Shown in pieces: positions 8,218 through 16,158 of a stretch of 64,000 nt of DNA. How positions within the stretch are numbered: position 1 is the stretch's first letter; every line of letters starts with the position of its first letter. A program made the translations under genes and the position numbers. Origin of the DNA: Thioclava sp. JE_KL1. GTDB lineage: Bacteria; Pseudomonadota; Alphaproteobacteria; Rhodobacterales; Rhodobacteraceae. The notes beneath the pieces were generated by a model, which was given only the letters and a program-made list of their open reading frames with translations, had not been told where the DNA came from and searched no databases. The stretch lies in NCBI RefSeq assembly GCF_009296265.1, contig NZ_WBJS01000001.1:372001-436000 (forward strand), read 5' to 3'.

Positions 8218-10053
8218 ATGGCCTTTTATCGTTCCCGTAGATCCACCCATGGCCGCAACATGGCGGGCGCGCGCGGTCTGTGGCGCGCCACCGGCATGAC
8301 CGATGACGACTTCGGCAAGCCGATCATCGCGGTCGTGAACTCCTTCACGCAGTTCGTGCCGGGTCACGTCCACCTCAAGGACCTCGGCCAGATGGTCGCG
8401 CGTGAGATCGAGAGCGCAGGCGGCGTCGCGAAGGAATTCAACACCATCGCCGTCGATGACGGGATCGCGATGGGCCATGACGGGATGCTCTATTCGCTGC
8501 CCTCGCGCGAAGTGATCGCCGACTCTGTCGAATACATGGTCAACGCGCATTGCGCCGATGCGATGGTCTGCATCTCGAACTGCGACAAGATCACCCCCGG
8601 CATGATGATGGCCGCGATGCGCCTGAACATTCCGGTGATCTTCGTTTCCGGCGGCCCGATGGAGGCCGGCAAGGAAGGCGCGGAAATCATCGGTCACGAC
8701 CTCGATCTGGTCGATGCGATGGTCGCGGCAGCCGACGACAAATATTCCGACGAGGACGTGCTCGCGATCGAGAAGGCCGCCTGCCCGACCTGCGGGTCGT
8801 GCTCGGGCATGTTCACTGCGAACTCGATGAACTGTCTGGCCGAGGCGCTGGGTCTGGCGCTGCCGGGCAACGGCTCGATGCTGGCCACGCATGCCGACCG
8901 CAAGGAGCTGTTCCTCGAGGCGGGCCGCAAGATCGTCGAGATCACGCGCCGCCATTACGAGCTGGAAGACAAGGGCCTGCTGCCGCGCGAGATCGCGACG
9001 TTTGAAGCCTTCGAGAACGCGATGAGCCTCGATATCGCGATGGGCGGGTCCACGAATACCGTGCTCCACCTGCTGGCGATCGCGCATGAGGGCAAGGTCG
9101 ACTTCACGATGGAAGACATCGACCGCCTCTCGCGCAAGGTTCCGGTGTTCTGCAAGGTCGCGCCGGCGAAGCAGGACGTCCACATGGAAGACGTCCACCG
9201 CGCCGGCGGCATCATGGGTATCCTTGGCGAGATGAACCGCGCCGGTCTGATCCATCAGGACGTGCGCACCGTGCATTCGGAAACGATGGCCGAGGCGCTA
9301 TCGAAATGGGACGTGATGGTTGCCAATGACGACGCAACGGATCAGTTCTACCGTGCGGCCCCGGGTGGCGTGCGCACCACGCAGGCCTTCTCGACCGAGA
9401 ACCGCTACAAAGAGCTCGACCGCGACCGCGAAAACGGCGTTATCCGCACGGCGGAACATGCCTTCTCGCAGGATGGCGGTCTGGCGGTGCTCTACGGCAA
9501 CATCGCCGAGCAGGGCTGCATCGTGAAAACCGCGGGCGTCGACGACTCGATCCTGAAGTTCTCGGGCCCCGCGAAAGTGTTCGAGAGCCAGGACGACGCG
9601 GTGTCGGGCATCCTGACCGGCAAGGTCGTCGAGGGCGAAGTGGTCATCATCCGCTACGAGGGCCCGCGCGGCGGTCCGGGGATGCAGGAAATGCTCTACC
9701 CGACCTCCTACCTCAAATCGAAGGGCCTCGGCGCGAAATGCGCGCTGCTGACCGACGGGCGGTTCTCGGGTGGCACTTCGGGCCTCTCGATCGGCCATGT
9801 CAGCCCGGAAGCGGAAGAAGGCGGCACGATCGGCCTCGTCGAGACCGGCGATATCATCGAGATCGACATCCCGAACCGCACGATCAACCTCGCCGTGGCC
9901 GACAATGTTCTGGCCGCGCGGCGTGAGGCGATGGGGCCGCTGCCGTGGAAACCGGCAGAGCCGCGCAAGCGGGCTGTCTCGACCGCACTCAAGGCCTATG
10001 CGCTGCTGGCCAGCTCGGCGGCGAAGGGTGGCGTGCGCATCCTGCCCGAGTGA
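8218..10053 (+). CDS. ilvD: Dihydroxy-acid dehydratase (IlvD)
   Basis: IlvD dehydrates 2,3-dihydroxy-isovalerate and 2,3-dihydroxy-3-methylvalerate to the 2-oxo acids, the third common step of valine and isoleucine synthesis. The 611-residue length fits the family. Iron-sulfur cluster cysteines are visible: C122 in [12 protein letters not shown], and C189, C192 and C195 in [12 protein letters not shown]. The C-terminal [22 protein letters not shown] block, which carries the catalytic Ser and metal-binding residues, is also present. The ATG at 8218 gives [19 protein letters not shown], the usual start, so the open frame back to 8008 is not coding. The gene stands alone and is closed by a strong terminator. 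Confidence 0.97.
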   Translation: MAFYRSRRSTHGRNMAGARGLWRATGMTDDDFGKPIIAVVNSFTQFVPGHVHLKDLGQMVAREIESAGGVAKEFNTIAVDDGIAMGHDGMLYSLPSREVIADSVEYMVNAHCADAMVCISNCDKITPGMMMAAMRLNIPVIFVSGGPMEAGKEGAEIIGHDLDLVDAMVAAADDKYSDEDVLAIEKAACPTCGSCSGMFTANSMNCLAEALGLALPGNGSMLATHADRKELFLEAGRKIVEITRRHYELEDKGLLPREIATFEAFENAMSLDIAMGGSTNTVLHLLAIAHEGKVDFTMEDIDRLSRKVPVFCKVAPAKQDVHMEDVHRAGGIMGILGEMNRAGLIHQDVRTVHSETMAEALSKWDVMVANDDATDQFYRAAPGGVRTTQAFSTENRYKELDRDRENGVIRTAEHAFSQDGGLAVLYGNIAEQGCIVKTAGVDDSILKFSGPAKVFESQDDAVSGILTGKVVEGEVVIIRYEGPRGGPGMQEMLYPTSYLKSKGLGAKCALLTDGRFSGGTSGLSIGHVSPEAEEGGTIGLVETGDIIEIDIPNRTINLAVADNVLAARREAMGPLPWKPAEPRKRAVSTALKAYALLASSAAKGGVRILPE

Positions 10054-10074
10054 TCGCACCCTAACGCGAATTGG

Positions 10075-10102
10075 AACGGCCGCCTCTCGGGGCGGCCGTT
10101 TT
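10075..10102 (+). terminator. Rho-independent terminator after ilvD
   Basis: A perfect 10-bp stem (AACGGCCGCC with GGCGGCCGTT) around a 6-nt loop is followed by T residues, 22 bases after the ilvD stop. The convergent FUSC gene ends just beyond it. Confidence 0.9.
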
Positions 10103-10105
10103 CAT

Positions 10106-11173
10106 TCAGGCGGCATCGCTTTCGGGCAGGCTTTCTTCCCAACCGAGCCGCTTGCGGATCGCATGGGCGAGATAGCTCATCGCCAGGGCCGAGGCCCCGC
10201 CCAGGACCGTGCCCGCGAACCGACCCCAAGCGTTCGACAAAGGTGCATCATTGCCCATCGAGACCATCACGACGATCAGCGCGGTCAGGAAGGCCACGAA
10301 GGTCGGGTAATGCGCGGGCGGCGCGAACAGGATCGCAGTCACGCCGAAGATCACATAGAGCCCCGGCATCACGAAACTGTCTGGCCCCAGCCACAGCACA
10401 AGCAGGCTCGCCCCCAGCCCGCCTGCGAGGGTTGCGAGGCTGCGCACCAGCACCCGGTCCCATGTCATGCCGGGACGCGGGCGCAGCATCAACAGCGCCG
10501 AGAGTGGCGCCCAGTAGGGGTGATTGATCGAGAAAGCCACTGCGATCCCGTAGGACAAGCCCACCGCGCCCATCGCCTGCAGCCCCTGACCGATCAGCGA
10601 GTTGAGCGGCGCAACGCCATCAGGCGGCACTTGCCCATCGAGCTTCGGCCCCGTCTTCGGTGCGAAGTGTTTCCAGATCACCCGAACCGCCTCTTCCACC
10701 GCCAGGACCCAGACCATCGCGCCGCCGACGGCGAGCAGTACCGGCCCGGGCGACGGGATGAACTGCACGAGGAAGGTCGAGAGCGAGAAGAACAGCCAGC
10801 TTTGCAGAAACAGCCACCACAGGCTCATATCCCGGCGCGACAGAAGGCCCACGGCAAAGGCGCCAAGCAACATCCCCGGCACGCTCAGCGCGACGCCGCC
10901 TATCATGACCTTCGCGGCGATCATCCCCGCAAAGATCCCGACCAATTTGCCCGCAATGTCGAGGAAGGTGACCGGCCAGCGCCGATTACGGATCGACTTG
11001 CCCTGCCCTGTCGAGGTGGCGAAGCCCGCGCCAAGCGCCGCGAGTTCCTGACCGCGCGGCAGATCGAGCGACAGCACGATCGCGACCAGCCCGCTCAGCG
11101 CAAGCGCCGCGGGCAAGCCGCGCGACCAGTTCAGCTTCTGAAGTTGCGTAGGGGAGATAGTCACCAATTGCAC
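10106..11173 (-). CDS. FUSC-family (aromatic acid exporter-like) inner-membrane protein
   Basis: The 355-residue hydrophobic protein has about nine to ten predicted membrane segments in two halves. The second half contains a family-like block near residues 225-265 (HPYWAPLSALLMLRP, then a basic loop, then LATLAGGLGASLL) seen in fusaric-acid-resistance and YccS/AaeB-type proteins. It probably exports aromatic or other organic acids, but no substrate can be read from the sequence. Unlike AaeB it lacks a long cytosolic domain. The start is GTG at 11173, supported by GAAAGG 9 bases upstream. It lies 54 bases after the fructosamine kinase on the same strand and may share its transcript. Confidence 0.8.
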   Translation of the reverse strand: MQLVTISPTQLQKLNWSRGLPAALALSGLVAIVLSLDLPRGQELAALGAGFATSTGQGKSIRNRRWPVTFLDIAGKLVGIFAGMIAAKVMIGGVALSVPGMLLGAFAVGLLSRRDMSLWWLFLQSWLFFSLSTFLVQFIPSPGPVLLAVGGAMVWVLAVEEAVRVIWKHFAPKTGPKLDGQVPPDGVAPLNSLIGQGLQAMGAVGLSYGIAVAFSINHPYWAPLSALLMLRPRPGMTWDRVLVRSLATLAGGLGASLLVLWLGPDSFVMPGLYVIFGVTAILFAPPAHYPTFVAFLTALIVVMVSMGNDAPLSNAWGRFAGTVLGGASALAMSYLAHAIRKRLGWEESLPESDAA

Positions 11174-11227
11174 CGCGTAACACCTTTCGATGCAGGCAAA
11201 GCGCCTTACCGACGCGCTGGTTCCCCG

Positions 11228-12058
11228 CTAGACGCCGATCCGGTCCAGAAGCCCCGCCACCATTCCGTGATGGCCCGAACCGAACAGGCGCAGATGCACC
11301 AGCGCGGGCCAGAGCTGGTAGATCGCCCGGCGCGCCTGCCAGCCGGGTTCAAGCGCGCCGTAACCAGCGGCGAATTCCGGCCCCGGCGCGCCGAAGAGAT
11401 GGAGCATCGCGAGATCGACCTCGCCGTCACCGTGATAGCAGGCCGGGTCGATCAGCCCGCTCAGGTGCCCTTGGTCGGCCAGCACATTGCCCGCCCAGAG
11501 ATCGCCATGCAGCAAGGACGAGAACGGGCGCGGCGGCAGATGCTCGTCGATCTGGTCCGCCAGTTTCTCGACACGGCGGGCGAGTGGCGCGGGCAATTCG
11601 TGCAGCGACGGGCGCAGCCGCGCCTCGGCCCAGAATTCGGGCCATGTCGGGCGCGCTGCGTTCGGGATCGGCACCGGGCCGAAGGCGTAATCGTCGGACC
11701 AGCCGTAGGGCGCCTCATCCGGTGCCCCAGCCGCGCGGTGCTGGCGCCGAAGCATCTCGCCCAGTTCCAGCCACCCCGCGCCCCGCAGCCCACCGCTCTG
11801 CGGCAAAGCCTCCATCACGAGGCAGCCCCGAGAGGCCGCGATCACCTTCGGCACCCGCGTGCCCGCCTCAGCGAGCGCACGCAGCATCTCCGCCTCGATC
11901 TCGGGGTGAGGCCCGCCCTTCACGATCACCCGCTCTCCGGTCGGCAGGTCCAACGCCAGCACTGGGCTCAGATCACCACCCGCCAGCGGCTCGGCCCGTC
12001 GCGGCGTGATTTCCAGCAGGCGCGCGGCCTCTGCCAATATCCGCGCCGTTTCGTCCAT
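11228..12058 (-). CDS. Fructosamine kinase family protein
   Basis: The 276-residue protein has the aminoglycoside-phosphotransferase-like fold of bacterial fructosamine kinases, which phosphorylate ketoamine adducts on glycated proteins or small molecules so that they break down. Visible features are a nucleotide-binding N-lobe with VIVKGG (about 43-48), the catalytic loop HGDLWAGN near 182-189, and the metal-binding IDPACYHGDGEVDLAM near 200-215, which is characteristic of this family. The ATG at 12058 follows an AGGAGG box; the frame extends further upstream to 12172 but lacks such a site. It is followed by the FUSC gene. Confidence 0.9.
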   Translation of the reverse strand: MDETARILAEAARLLEITPRRAEPLAGGDLSPVLALDLPTGERVIVKGGPHPEIEAEMLRALAEAGTRVPKVIAASRGCLVMEALPQSGGLRGAGWLELGEMLRRQHRAAGAPDEAPYGWSDDYAFGPVPIPNAARPTWPEFWAEARLRPSLHELPAPLARRVEKLADQIDEHLPPRPFSSLLHGDLWAGNVLADQGHLSGLIDPACYHGDGEVDLAMLHLFGAPGPEFAAGYGALEPGWQARRAIYQLWPALVHLRLFGSGHHGMVAGLLDRIGV

Positions 12059-12355
12059 GTCGCCCTCCTGTTTTCGGTCGTTTGCCTTTTCTTGCGGCAC
12101 CACAGGCGAATATCCGCTCTGTACGACAGGATTACGGTTGCGTGACGGGTTCCATCCGGTGCAAATGCCCAATGTTGCCGTCGATCAGCCTCCCCGTGGC
12201 GGGTCAGCCCTTCGTGCAGCATAGACATTTTGGACGCCTTCGTGCCGAGGCAATGCGTGCAGCGCGCTCGGGCCGGAGGATTTGTCCGTTTCTGTCCCTC
12301 GGGGGGCAACACGAGACCCTGACGGAGATATCCCCACACTCGTCTCCGTCGGGTA
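12059..12355. other. Intergenic region between poxB and the fructosamine kinase gene
   Basis: This region has no credible gene. It includes an inverted repeat GACGGAGA / TCTCCGTC (12321-12328 and 12343-12350) and the AGGAGG ribosome site of the kinase at its left end. I looked for TPP, cobalamin and SAM riboswitch core motifs and saw none. Confidence 0.6.
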
Positions 12356-12386
12356 GCAGCCGCCGCGAACCCCTTGCGGCGGCTGC
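12356..12386 (-). terminator. Hairpin downstream of poxB
   Basis: An 11-bp perfect stem, GCAGCCGCCGC with GCGGCGGCTGC around a 9-nt loop, lies 18 bases beyond the poxB stop in the direction of transcription. No T-tract follows on the minus strand, so it may act as a 3' stabiliser or a Rho-assisted stop instead of a classical terminator. Confidence 0.6.
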
Positions 12387-12403
12387 GTCTAGCCCCGCCC
12401 CGG

Positions 12404-14119
12404 TCAGCGCAGGAAGTTGTCGCGCATCAGCGAAACCACCTCATCGGCGCGCCCGTTGAGCACCGCCTTCACGCCAAAGAGCGCGGTCGAACCCACCTGC
12501 GCCGGTTTGATCTTCGGTGGCATCACCAGCTCCATCCGGTTCACCTTCACGTCGAGCAGCGCAGGCCCCGGTGCGGCAAGCCAGTCGCGCACCGCGCCGT
12601 CGAGGTCGGTCGCGCTCTCGACCCGCATCCCCTCCATCCCGATCGCCCGCGCCATCGCGCCGAAATCGGGATTGTGCAGCTCGGTGAAGGCGTCGAGCAT
12701 CCCCTCCACCCGCTGTTCCATCTCGACGAAGCCAAGCGAGGCGTTGTTATAGACCAAGAGCTTCACCGGCAGCTTTTCCTGCACCAGCGTCAGCAGATCG
12801 CCCATCAGCATGGTCATCCCACCATCGCCGCACATCGCGATCACCTGCCGCTCGGGGTAGGCCTCCTGAATGCCCAGCGCCTGCGGGTAAGCATTCGCCA
12901 TCGTCCCGTGCAGCAGCGAGGTCAGGAAGCGCCGCGACCCGTTGGCCGACAGGTGACGCAGCAGCCAGACCATGGGCGAGCCGCCATCCGCAGTGAAGAT
13001 CGCATCCTTCGCCGCGAACCGGTCGAGCAACTCGGTCAGGTGCTGCGGGTGGATCAGGCTCGGGTCGGGTTCCTCGGCGCTATCGAGGTAGCCTTTGAGA
13101 TCCTCGGCATAGCTCTTGAGCGCCCGGTCGAGATGCTTGCCGGGTTCACGCTGAGCGAGACGCGGCAGCAGCGCGTCGATCGTGTCGCCGACATCGCCGA
13201 CGAGCCCCAGATGGATCGGCGCCCGGCGACCCAGTCGCGTGGGGTCGATATCGAGCTGCACGATCTTGGCCTTGCCGGGATAGAACTGCGTATAGGCGAA
13301 ATCGCTGCCCAGACAGAGCAGCAGATCGCAATCGCCCACCGCCTCCATGCCGGCGCGGTTGCCGAGGATCCCGGTCATGCCGACATTGTTGGGCATGTCC
13401 GGCTCGATGAATTCCTTGGAGCGCGTGGTATGCGCGACCGGGGCGGCCAGCCGCTCGGACAGCGCGCGGATCTGCGCCTGCGCGCCGCGCGCGCCGATGC
13501 CGGCATAGATCGTGATCCGCTCGGCCGCGTCGATCATCTTGGTCAGCTCGTGCAGCTCGGCCTCGGAGGGGCGCACCATCGGCCGGGCGCGGTTCACCGC
13601 CCATTGCAGCTCGTCCTTCGAGGTCTCGCGGAACATGTCGCCATTGACCACGATCACCGCGACGCCGTTCTTCGCCAGCGCGGCCTGCGCCGCCTGCGCG
13701 GTGATCCGGCGCGCCTGATCGGGGTGGCTGATGCGTTCGCAAAAGACCGAAGTCTGTTCGTAGATCTTCTTCTGGTCGACCTCCTGGGGAAAGCCCAACC
13801 CCTCTTCGGCGCGCTCGATATTGGACGCGATCAGCACCATCGGCGCGCCGTTGCGGTGGCTCTCGAAGATGCCGTTGACGAAATGCAGGCTGCCCGGCCC
13901 GGTCGTGCCCGCGCAGACCGAGAGCTCCCCGGTCATGTAGCTTTCGCCGCCCGCGGCCAGCGCGCCGACCTCTTCATGGCGCACATGCACCCAGTCGAGA
14001 TCCGAGCGGCGCACAGCGTCGGTGAAGTGGTTGATCGTGTCGCCCACGATCCCGTAGACGCGCCGCGCCCCCGCCGAAACGAGGGTTTCGGCGATGATGT
14101 CGGATACGCTCTTGCTCAT
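12404..14119 (-). CDS. poxB: Thiamine-pyrophosphate enzyme, pyruvate:quinone oxidoreductase type (PoxB)
   Basis: The 571-residue protein has the three-domain architecture of TPP- and FAD-dependent enzymes. The conserved TPP-activating Glu lies in RHEEVGALAAGG (about 48-59), and the GDGG...NN metal/TPP motif is near 427-455. The sequence most resembles PoxB, which oxidises pyruvate to acetate and CO2 and passes electrons to ubiquinone at the membrane. It shows no acetolactate-synthase-specific context. PoxB in other bacteria uses a C-terminal amphipathic helix for membrane contact; here the last 20 residues contain alternating hydrophobic and basic residues (NGRADEVVSLMRDNFLR). The start is one base from the stop of the FMN protein, so they form one operon. 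Acetolactate or glyoxylate chemistry cannot be excluded. Confidence 0.85.
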   Translation of the reverse strand: MSKSVSDIIAETLVSAGARRVYGIVGDTINHFTDAVRRSDLDWVHVRHEEVGALAAGGESYMTGELSVCAGTTGPGSLHFVNGIFESHRNGAPMVLIASNIERAEEGLGFPQEVDQKKIYEQTSVFCERISHPDQARRITAQAAQAALAKNGVAVIVVNGDMFRETSKDELQWAVNRARPMVRPSEAELHELTKMIDAAERITIYAGIGARGAQAQIRALSERLAAPVAHTTRSKEFIEPDMPNNVGMTGILGNRAGMEAVGDCDLLLCLGSDFAYTQFYPGKAKIVQLDIDPTRLGRRAPIHLGLVGDVGDTIDALLPRLAQREPGKHLDRALKSYAEDLKGYLDSAEEPDPSLIHPQHLTELLDRFAAKDAIFTADGGSPMVWLLRHLSANGSRRFLTSLLHGTMANAYPQALGIQEAYPERQVIAMCGDGGMTMLMGDLLTLVQEKLPVKLLVYNNASLGFVEMEQRVEGMLDAFTELHNPDFGAMARAIGMEGMRVESATDLDGAVRDWLAAPGPALLDVKVNRMELVMPPKIKPAQVGSTALFGVKAVLNGRADEVVSLMRDNFLR

Positions 14120-14120
14120 G

Positions 14121-15776
14121 TCAGGCCTCTTTCAATTCGGCTTTGTGATGCAGGCTGGTGCGCTTGGCATTGAGGTCGATGCGCGGCTTGAAGCTGTCGG
14201 CATCGGCCGCTTCCCACCAGTCCGCGTAATCGGTGCTGCCCGGATCGTCGTTGAGGATGTTCGCGGGCAAAAAGGGATAAATCTTGTCGATGGTGCGGGC
14301 CTCGCGCACGGCAGTGCGGTGCACGATGTGATGGGGCTGCAGCTCGCTCGGATGCTCCAGCCCGGCGGCTGCGACGATGTCGGCGAGCGCCTCCAGCGTC
14401 TTGGCATGAAAGCGCGCCGCGCGGGGGCCCTGCACCTCGGGCACGAGGCCGCGCTGACGGCTCTTGTCCTGCGTCGTCACTCCGGTCGGGCAGGTGCCCA
14501 AGTGGCACCGCTGCGCCTGAATGCAGCCGATGGAGAACATGAAGGCCCGCGCGGCATTGCACCAATCCGCTCCGATCGCGAGGTTCTGCGCCAGCCCATA
14601 GCCGGAATAGACTTTGCCGGACGCCGCCAGCCGCACCTTGTCCTTCACGCCCGCGCCGACCAGAGCGTTGCGCATCAGAACGAGCCCGTCGATCAGCGGC
14701 ATGCCCACGTGATCCGACAGCTCCAGCGGCGCGGCCCCGGTGCCGCCCTCGGCTCCGTCGACGACGACGAAATCCGGATAGATGCCGGTCTTCTGCATCG
14801 CTTTGACAACCGCGAAGGCCTCATGCGGCTGACCGATGCACAGCTTGATGCCCACCGGTTTGCCGCCCGAGAGATCACGCATATGTGCCGCGAATTCCAT
14901 CATTTGTGCGGGCGTCGAAAACGCCTTGTGGCCGCGCGGCGAGAGGCAATCCTGATGCGCGGGCACCTTGCGGGTCTCGGCAATCTCTTCGGTGACTTTC
15001 GCCGCAGGCAGCAACCCGCCGTGACCGGGTTTCGCGCCCTGGCTCAGCTTGATTTCGGTCATCTTGACCTGATCGCGGCTAGCCTGATCCCTGAATAGAT
15101 CGGGATCGAAATTCCCCGCATCGTCGCGCGCCCCGAAATAGCCCGAGCCCAGTTCCCAGACGATGTCGCCACCGTGGCTCTGGTGATAGGGCGAGAAGCC
15201 CCCCTCGCCCGTATCGTGGTAGAACCCGCCCTGTTTCGCGCCAAGGTTCAGCGCCTCGACCGCCTTGGCCGACAGCGCCCCGAAGGACATGGCCGAGATA
15301 TTGAGCACCGACGCCGAATAGGGCTTGGCGCATTGGTCGTTGCCGACCTTCACGCGGGGGCTTTTGTCGGGATGCTCAGCGGGCGCGATGGAATGGTTCA
15401 CCCATTGGTATTCGGCACCTTCCACGTCGCGCTCAGTGCCGAAGGGATGGGTGTCGGTCTGGCCCCGCGCGCGGGCATGAACGAGGTTGCGCGCCTCGTA
15501 GGGGTAGGGTTTGCCCTCCAGGTCGCCCTCGACGATATAGGCGCGTAGGAAAGGCCGCAGATCGTAGGCGAGCCAGCGGATGCGCGCCGCGCCCGGATAG
15601 TTGCGCGTGATCGTCCAGTCCTTCTGGAAATAGTCATAAAGGCTGAGCACCAGAAGCGGCACCGTCACAAGCAAAAGGATCAGCCACCAAGGGCTGATCC
15701 AGACGGCCAGCGCGAGCGCCAGCAGAGACAACACGAACGAGCCGAGAGGGACGATGTTGCGCACGATGCTGTTCAT
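14121..15776 (-). CDS. Membrane-anchored FMN-binding glutamate synthase family protein
   Basis: The 551-residue protein has two N-terminal membrane helices (about 9-27 and 30-47), followed by the FMN/synthase barrel of GltB but no glutaminase domain. The [3Fe-4S] cysteine pattern C-x5-C-x4-C (CIQAQRCHLGTC) is near 416-427. The FMN-site segments DGAEGGTGAAP and SFGALSAKAVEALN are present. Proteins of this type are widespread, but their substrate is not established; glutamate synthesis is unlikely without a glutaminase or known ammonia tunnel. It sits between a PLDc_N peptide and PoxB, with short gaps on each side. That suggests a membrane-associated redox role beside a quinone-linked enzyme, which is inference. 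Confidence 0.9.
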   Translation of the reverse strand: MNSIVRNIVPLGSFVLSLLALALAVWISPWWLILLLVTVPLLVLSLYDYFQKDWTITRNYPGAARIRWLAYDLRPFLRAYIVEGDLEGKPYPYEARNLVHARARGQTDTHPFGTERDVEGAEYQWVNHSIAPAEHPDKSPRVKVGNDQCAKPYSASVLNISAMSFGALSAKAVEALNLGAKQGGFYHDTGEGGFSPYHQSHGGDIVWELGSGYFGARDDAGNFDPDLFRDQASRDQVKMTEIKLSQGAKPGHGGLLPAAKVTEEIAETRKVPAHQDCLSPRGHKAFSTPAQMMEFAAHMRDLSGGKPVGIKLCIGQPHEAFAVVKAMQKTGIYPDFVVVDGAEGGTGAAPLELSDHVGMPLIDGLVLMRNALVGAGVKDKVRLAASGKVYSGYGLAQNLAIGADWCNAARAFMFSIGCIQAQRCHLGTCPTGVTTQDKSRQRGLVPEVQGPRAARFHAKTLEALADIVAAAGLEHPSELQPHHIVHRTAVREARTIDKIYPFLPANILNDDPGSTDYADWWEAADADSFKPRIDLNAKRTSLHHKAELKEA

Positions 15777-15800
15777 GGCGTCCCTCCGGCTCTGCGTGGC

Positions 15801-15986
15801 TTATACTGGCGCCTTGGCGCCTTTCGGCCCAACCAGCAGCCAGATGATGAAGCCGATAATCGGCAGGATGACGATCAACAGGATCCACAGCACTTTCTTG
15901 CCGGTGGATTCGCCCGAGCCAAGGATCGACACGATGGCCCAGATATCGAGGATGAGGACGACGAGGCCCCCGATCATGCTCAGCAT
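15801..15986 (-). CDS. Small PLDc_N-domain membrane peptide
   Basis: A 61-residue protein with two membrane helices (about 3-22 and 32-52) separated by SGESTGKKVLW, ending LLVGPKGAKAPV. This is the PLDc_N (phospholipase D-nuclease N-terminal) pattern often found alone in stress-related small membrane proteins, with the typical P-x-G-F-x-x-W-L-L-V-G-P signature in the second helix. It is the first gene of the PLDc_N, FMN protein, poxB operon. An ATG at 15986 follows AAAGGAG. Function is unknown. Confidence 0.85.
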   Translation of the reverse strand: MLSMIGGLVVLILDIWAIVSILGSGESTGKKVLWILLIVILPIIGFIIWLLVGPKGAKAPV

Positions 15987-16041
15987 AACTTCACTCCTTT
16001 ATCGGTTTTTTCCGGCACTTACCGGCGTTCCTTGGCAGGGA

Positions 16042-16067
16042 AACTTGCGCCTTCAGCGCTTTGTTCC
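16042..16067 (-). promoter_or_regulatory. Candidate EcfG-type promoter of the PLDc_N-FMN protein-poxB operon
   Basis: On the minus strand GGAAC (16067-16063) is followed after 17 nt by AGTT (16045-16042), one base off the alphaproteobacterial general-stress consensus GGAAC-N16/17-CGTT. The implied start would leave a leader of about 50 bases before the ATG at 15986. GGAAC also lies in an imperfect inverted repeat, GCAGGGAAAC with GTTCCCTGC, so an operator is an alternative. Confidence 0.4.
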
Positions 16068-16158
16068 CTGCTTTCCCCGTTTCAAGCGGAAGTGATTGAT
16101 CACCGAGGTGGCCGCGCGCGTAGGGCGGCCGCCTTGGCATTGGGATCGCGCCTTCGGC

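Noticed and set aside
10073-10099. GGAAC-N19-CGTT inside the ilvD terminator
   Set aside because: The spacing is too long for the EcfG pattern and the bases belong to a perfect terminator stem.
9770-12145. A 791-codon open frame on the plus strand across the end of ilvD and the FUSC/kinase genes
   Set aside because: It runs antisense to two well-supported genes, is Arg/His/Pro-rich, and shows no domain; it is a GC-composition shadow.
12059-12403. Riboswitch before the fructosamine kinase gene
   Set aside because: Two hairpins are present, but none of the known riboswitch core motifs that I could check is recognisable.
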